From: an uncultured Roseovarius sp. | GTDB lineage: Bacteria; Pseudomonadota; Alphaproteobacteria; Rhodobacterales; Rhodobacteraceae | Assembly (NCBI GenBank): GCA_913055965.1 | Contig: CAJXKX010000095.1 | Span: forward strand, 1 to 7,349 | Reading direction: 5' to 3' | Length of the DNA: 7,349 bases | Part shown: positions 7,159 to 7,349 of the stretch, piece after piece | Position numbering within the stretch: position 1 is the stretch's first letter | Layout of the letters: each line of letters starts with the position of its first letter | Notes under the pieces: generated by a model | Database searches by the model: none | The model's input: only the letters and a program-made list of their open reading frames with translations | Told to the model about the DNA's origin: nothing | Translations under genes and position numbers: made by a program

Positions 7159-7193
7159 CCATTCAGCCGGGCAGCATCACCAAGAGGTAACGA

Positions 7194-7349
7194 ATGCCCG
7201 AAGTGATCTTCCCGGGCCCCGAGGGGCGGCTCGAAGGCCGGTATCATCCCCAGACGAACAAGGACGCCCCGATCGCCATCATCCTGCACCCGCACCCGCA
7301 ATTCGGCGGCACGATGAACAACAAGGGGGTCTACAACCTGCACTACGCC
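7194..7349 (+). CDS. Alpha/beta hydrolase, N-terminal 52 residues (runs off right edge)
   Basis: The reading frame opens at ATG 7194 behind AGAGG (spacing about 7) and continues to the edge. Residues 1-18 (MPEVIFPGPEGRLEGRYH) and AIILHPHPQFGGTMNN (28-43) are the start and oxyanion-loop region of the COG2945-type alpha/beta hydrolases: a hydrophobic strand, then the HPHPxxGG turn. The catalytic Ser, Asp and His lie beyond the window. In related Rhodobacteraceae, as I recall, this gene sits between iscR and the cysteine desulfurase/suf genes. It would then be the first gene of the Fe-S assembly operon, though what it hydrolyses is unknown. It is divergent from iscR, with 164 bases between them. 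A 62-codon minus-strand frame at 7155-7343 is a shadow. Confidence 0.85.
   Translation, partial: MPEVIFPGPEGRLEGRYHPQTNKDAPIAIILHPHPQFGGTMNNKGVYNLHYA

Overview
The window reads as chromosomal DNA of an alphaproteobacterium, most likely a member of the Rhodobacteraceae (Roseobacter/Paracoccaceae group). It is GC-rich with strong G/C third positions. The IF-3, UvrA, Rrf2/IscR and hydrolase sequences have the form I know from that family. uvrA carries the GTTC-N7-GTTC LexA box typical of alphaproteobacteria. No mobile element, tRNA, rRNA or CRISPR array was seen, so this looks like core genome.

Layout. 1-316 (minus): N-terminal part of a membrane-anchored Ala/Glu-repeat protein that runs off the left edge. 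317-534: divergent leader region with a GC hairpin. 535-1080 (plus): infC (IF-3), which appears to start at an ATA codon, followed 22 bases later by a small DUF4177-like gene. 1601-2224 (plus): a J-domain protein with an N-terminal Cys/His cluster. 2340-2546 (plus): a two-helix DUF2892/YgaP-type membrane protein, ending in a strong rho-independent terminator. 2547-2806: an intergenic stretch that also holds a 12-codon ORF behind a perfect Shine-Dalgarno sequence. 2807-5665 (minus): uvrA, with an SOS box and a candidate promoter upstream. 5947-7029 (minus): iscR followed by a class I methyltransferase gene, probably one transcript ending in a tandem-hairpin terminator. 7194-7349 (plus): the first 52 codons of an alpha/beta hydrolase running off the right edge.

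The most information-rich part is the 164-base divergent region 7030-7193 between iscR and the hydrolase. In related genomes, as I recall, this hydrolase heads the isc/suf iron-sulfur assembly operon. Within about 40 bases the region contains an Irr-type (ICE) palindrome, a TGA-N9-TCA palindrome of the Rrf2-type (RirA/IscR) iron-box form, and a good -35/-10 pair for iscR. The IscR encoded here lacks the three cysteines that hold the cluster in the classical protein. Together they suggest a dual, iron- and Fe-S-sensing switch. Other points of interest are the ATA start of infC, the SOS box of uvrA and the tiny ORF at 2753-2791. I did not find a clearly new multi-gene system.
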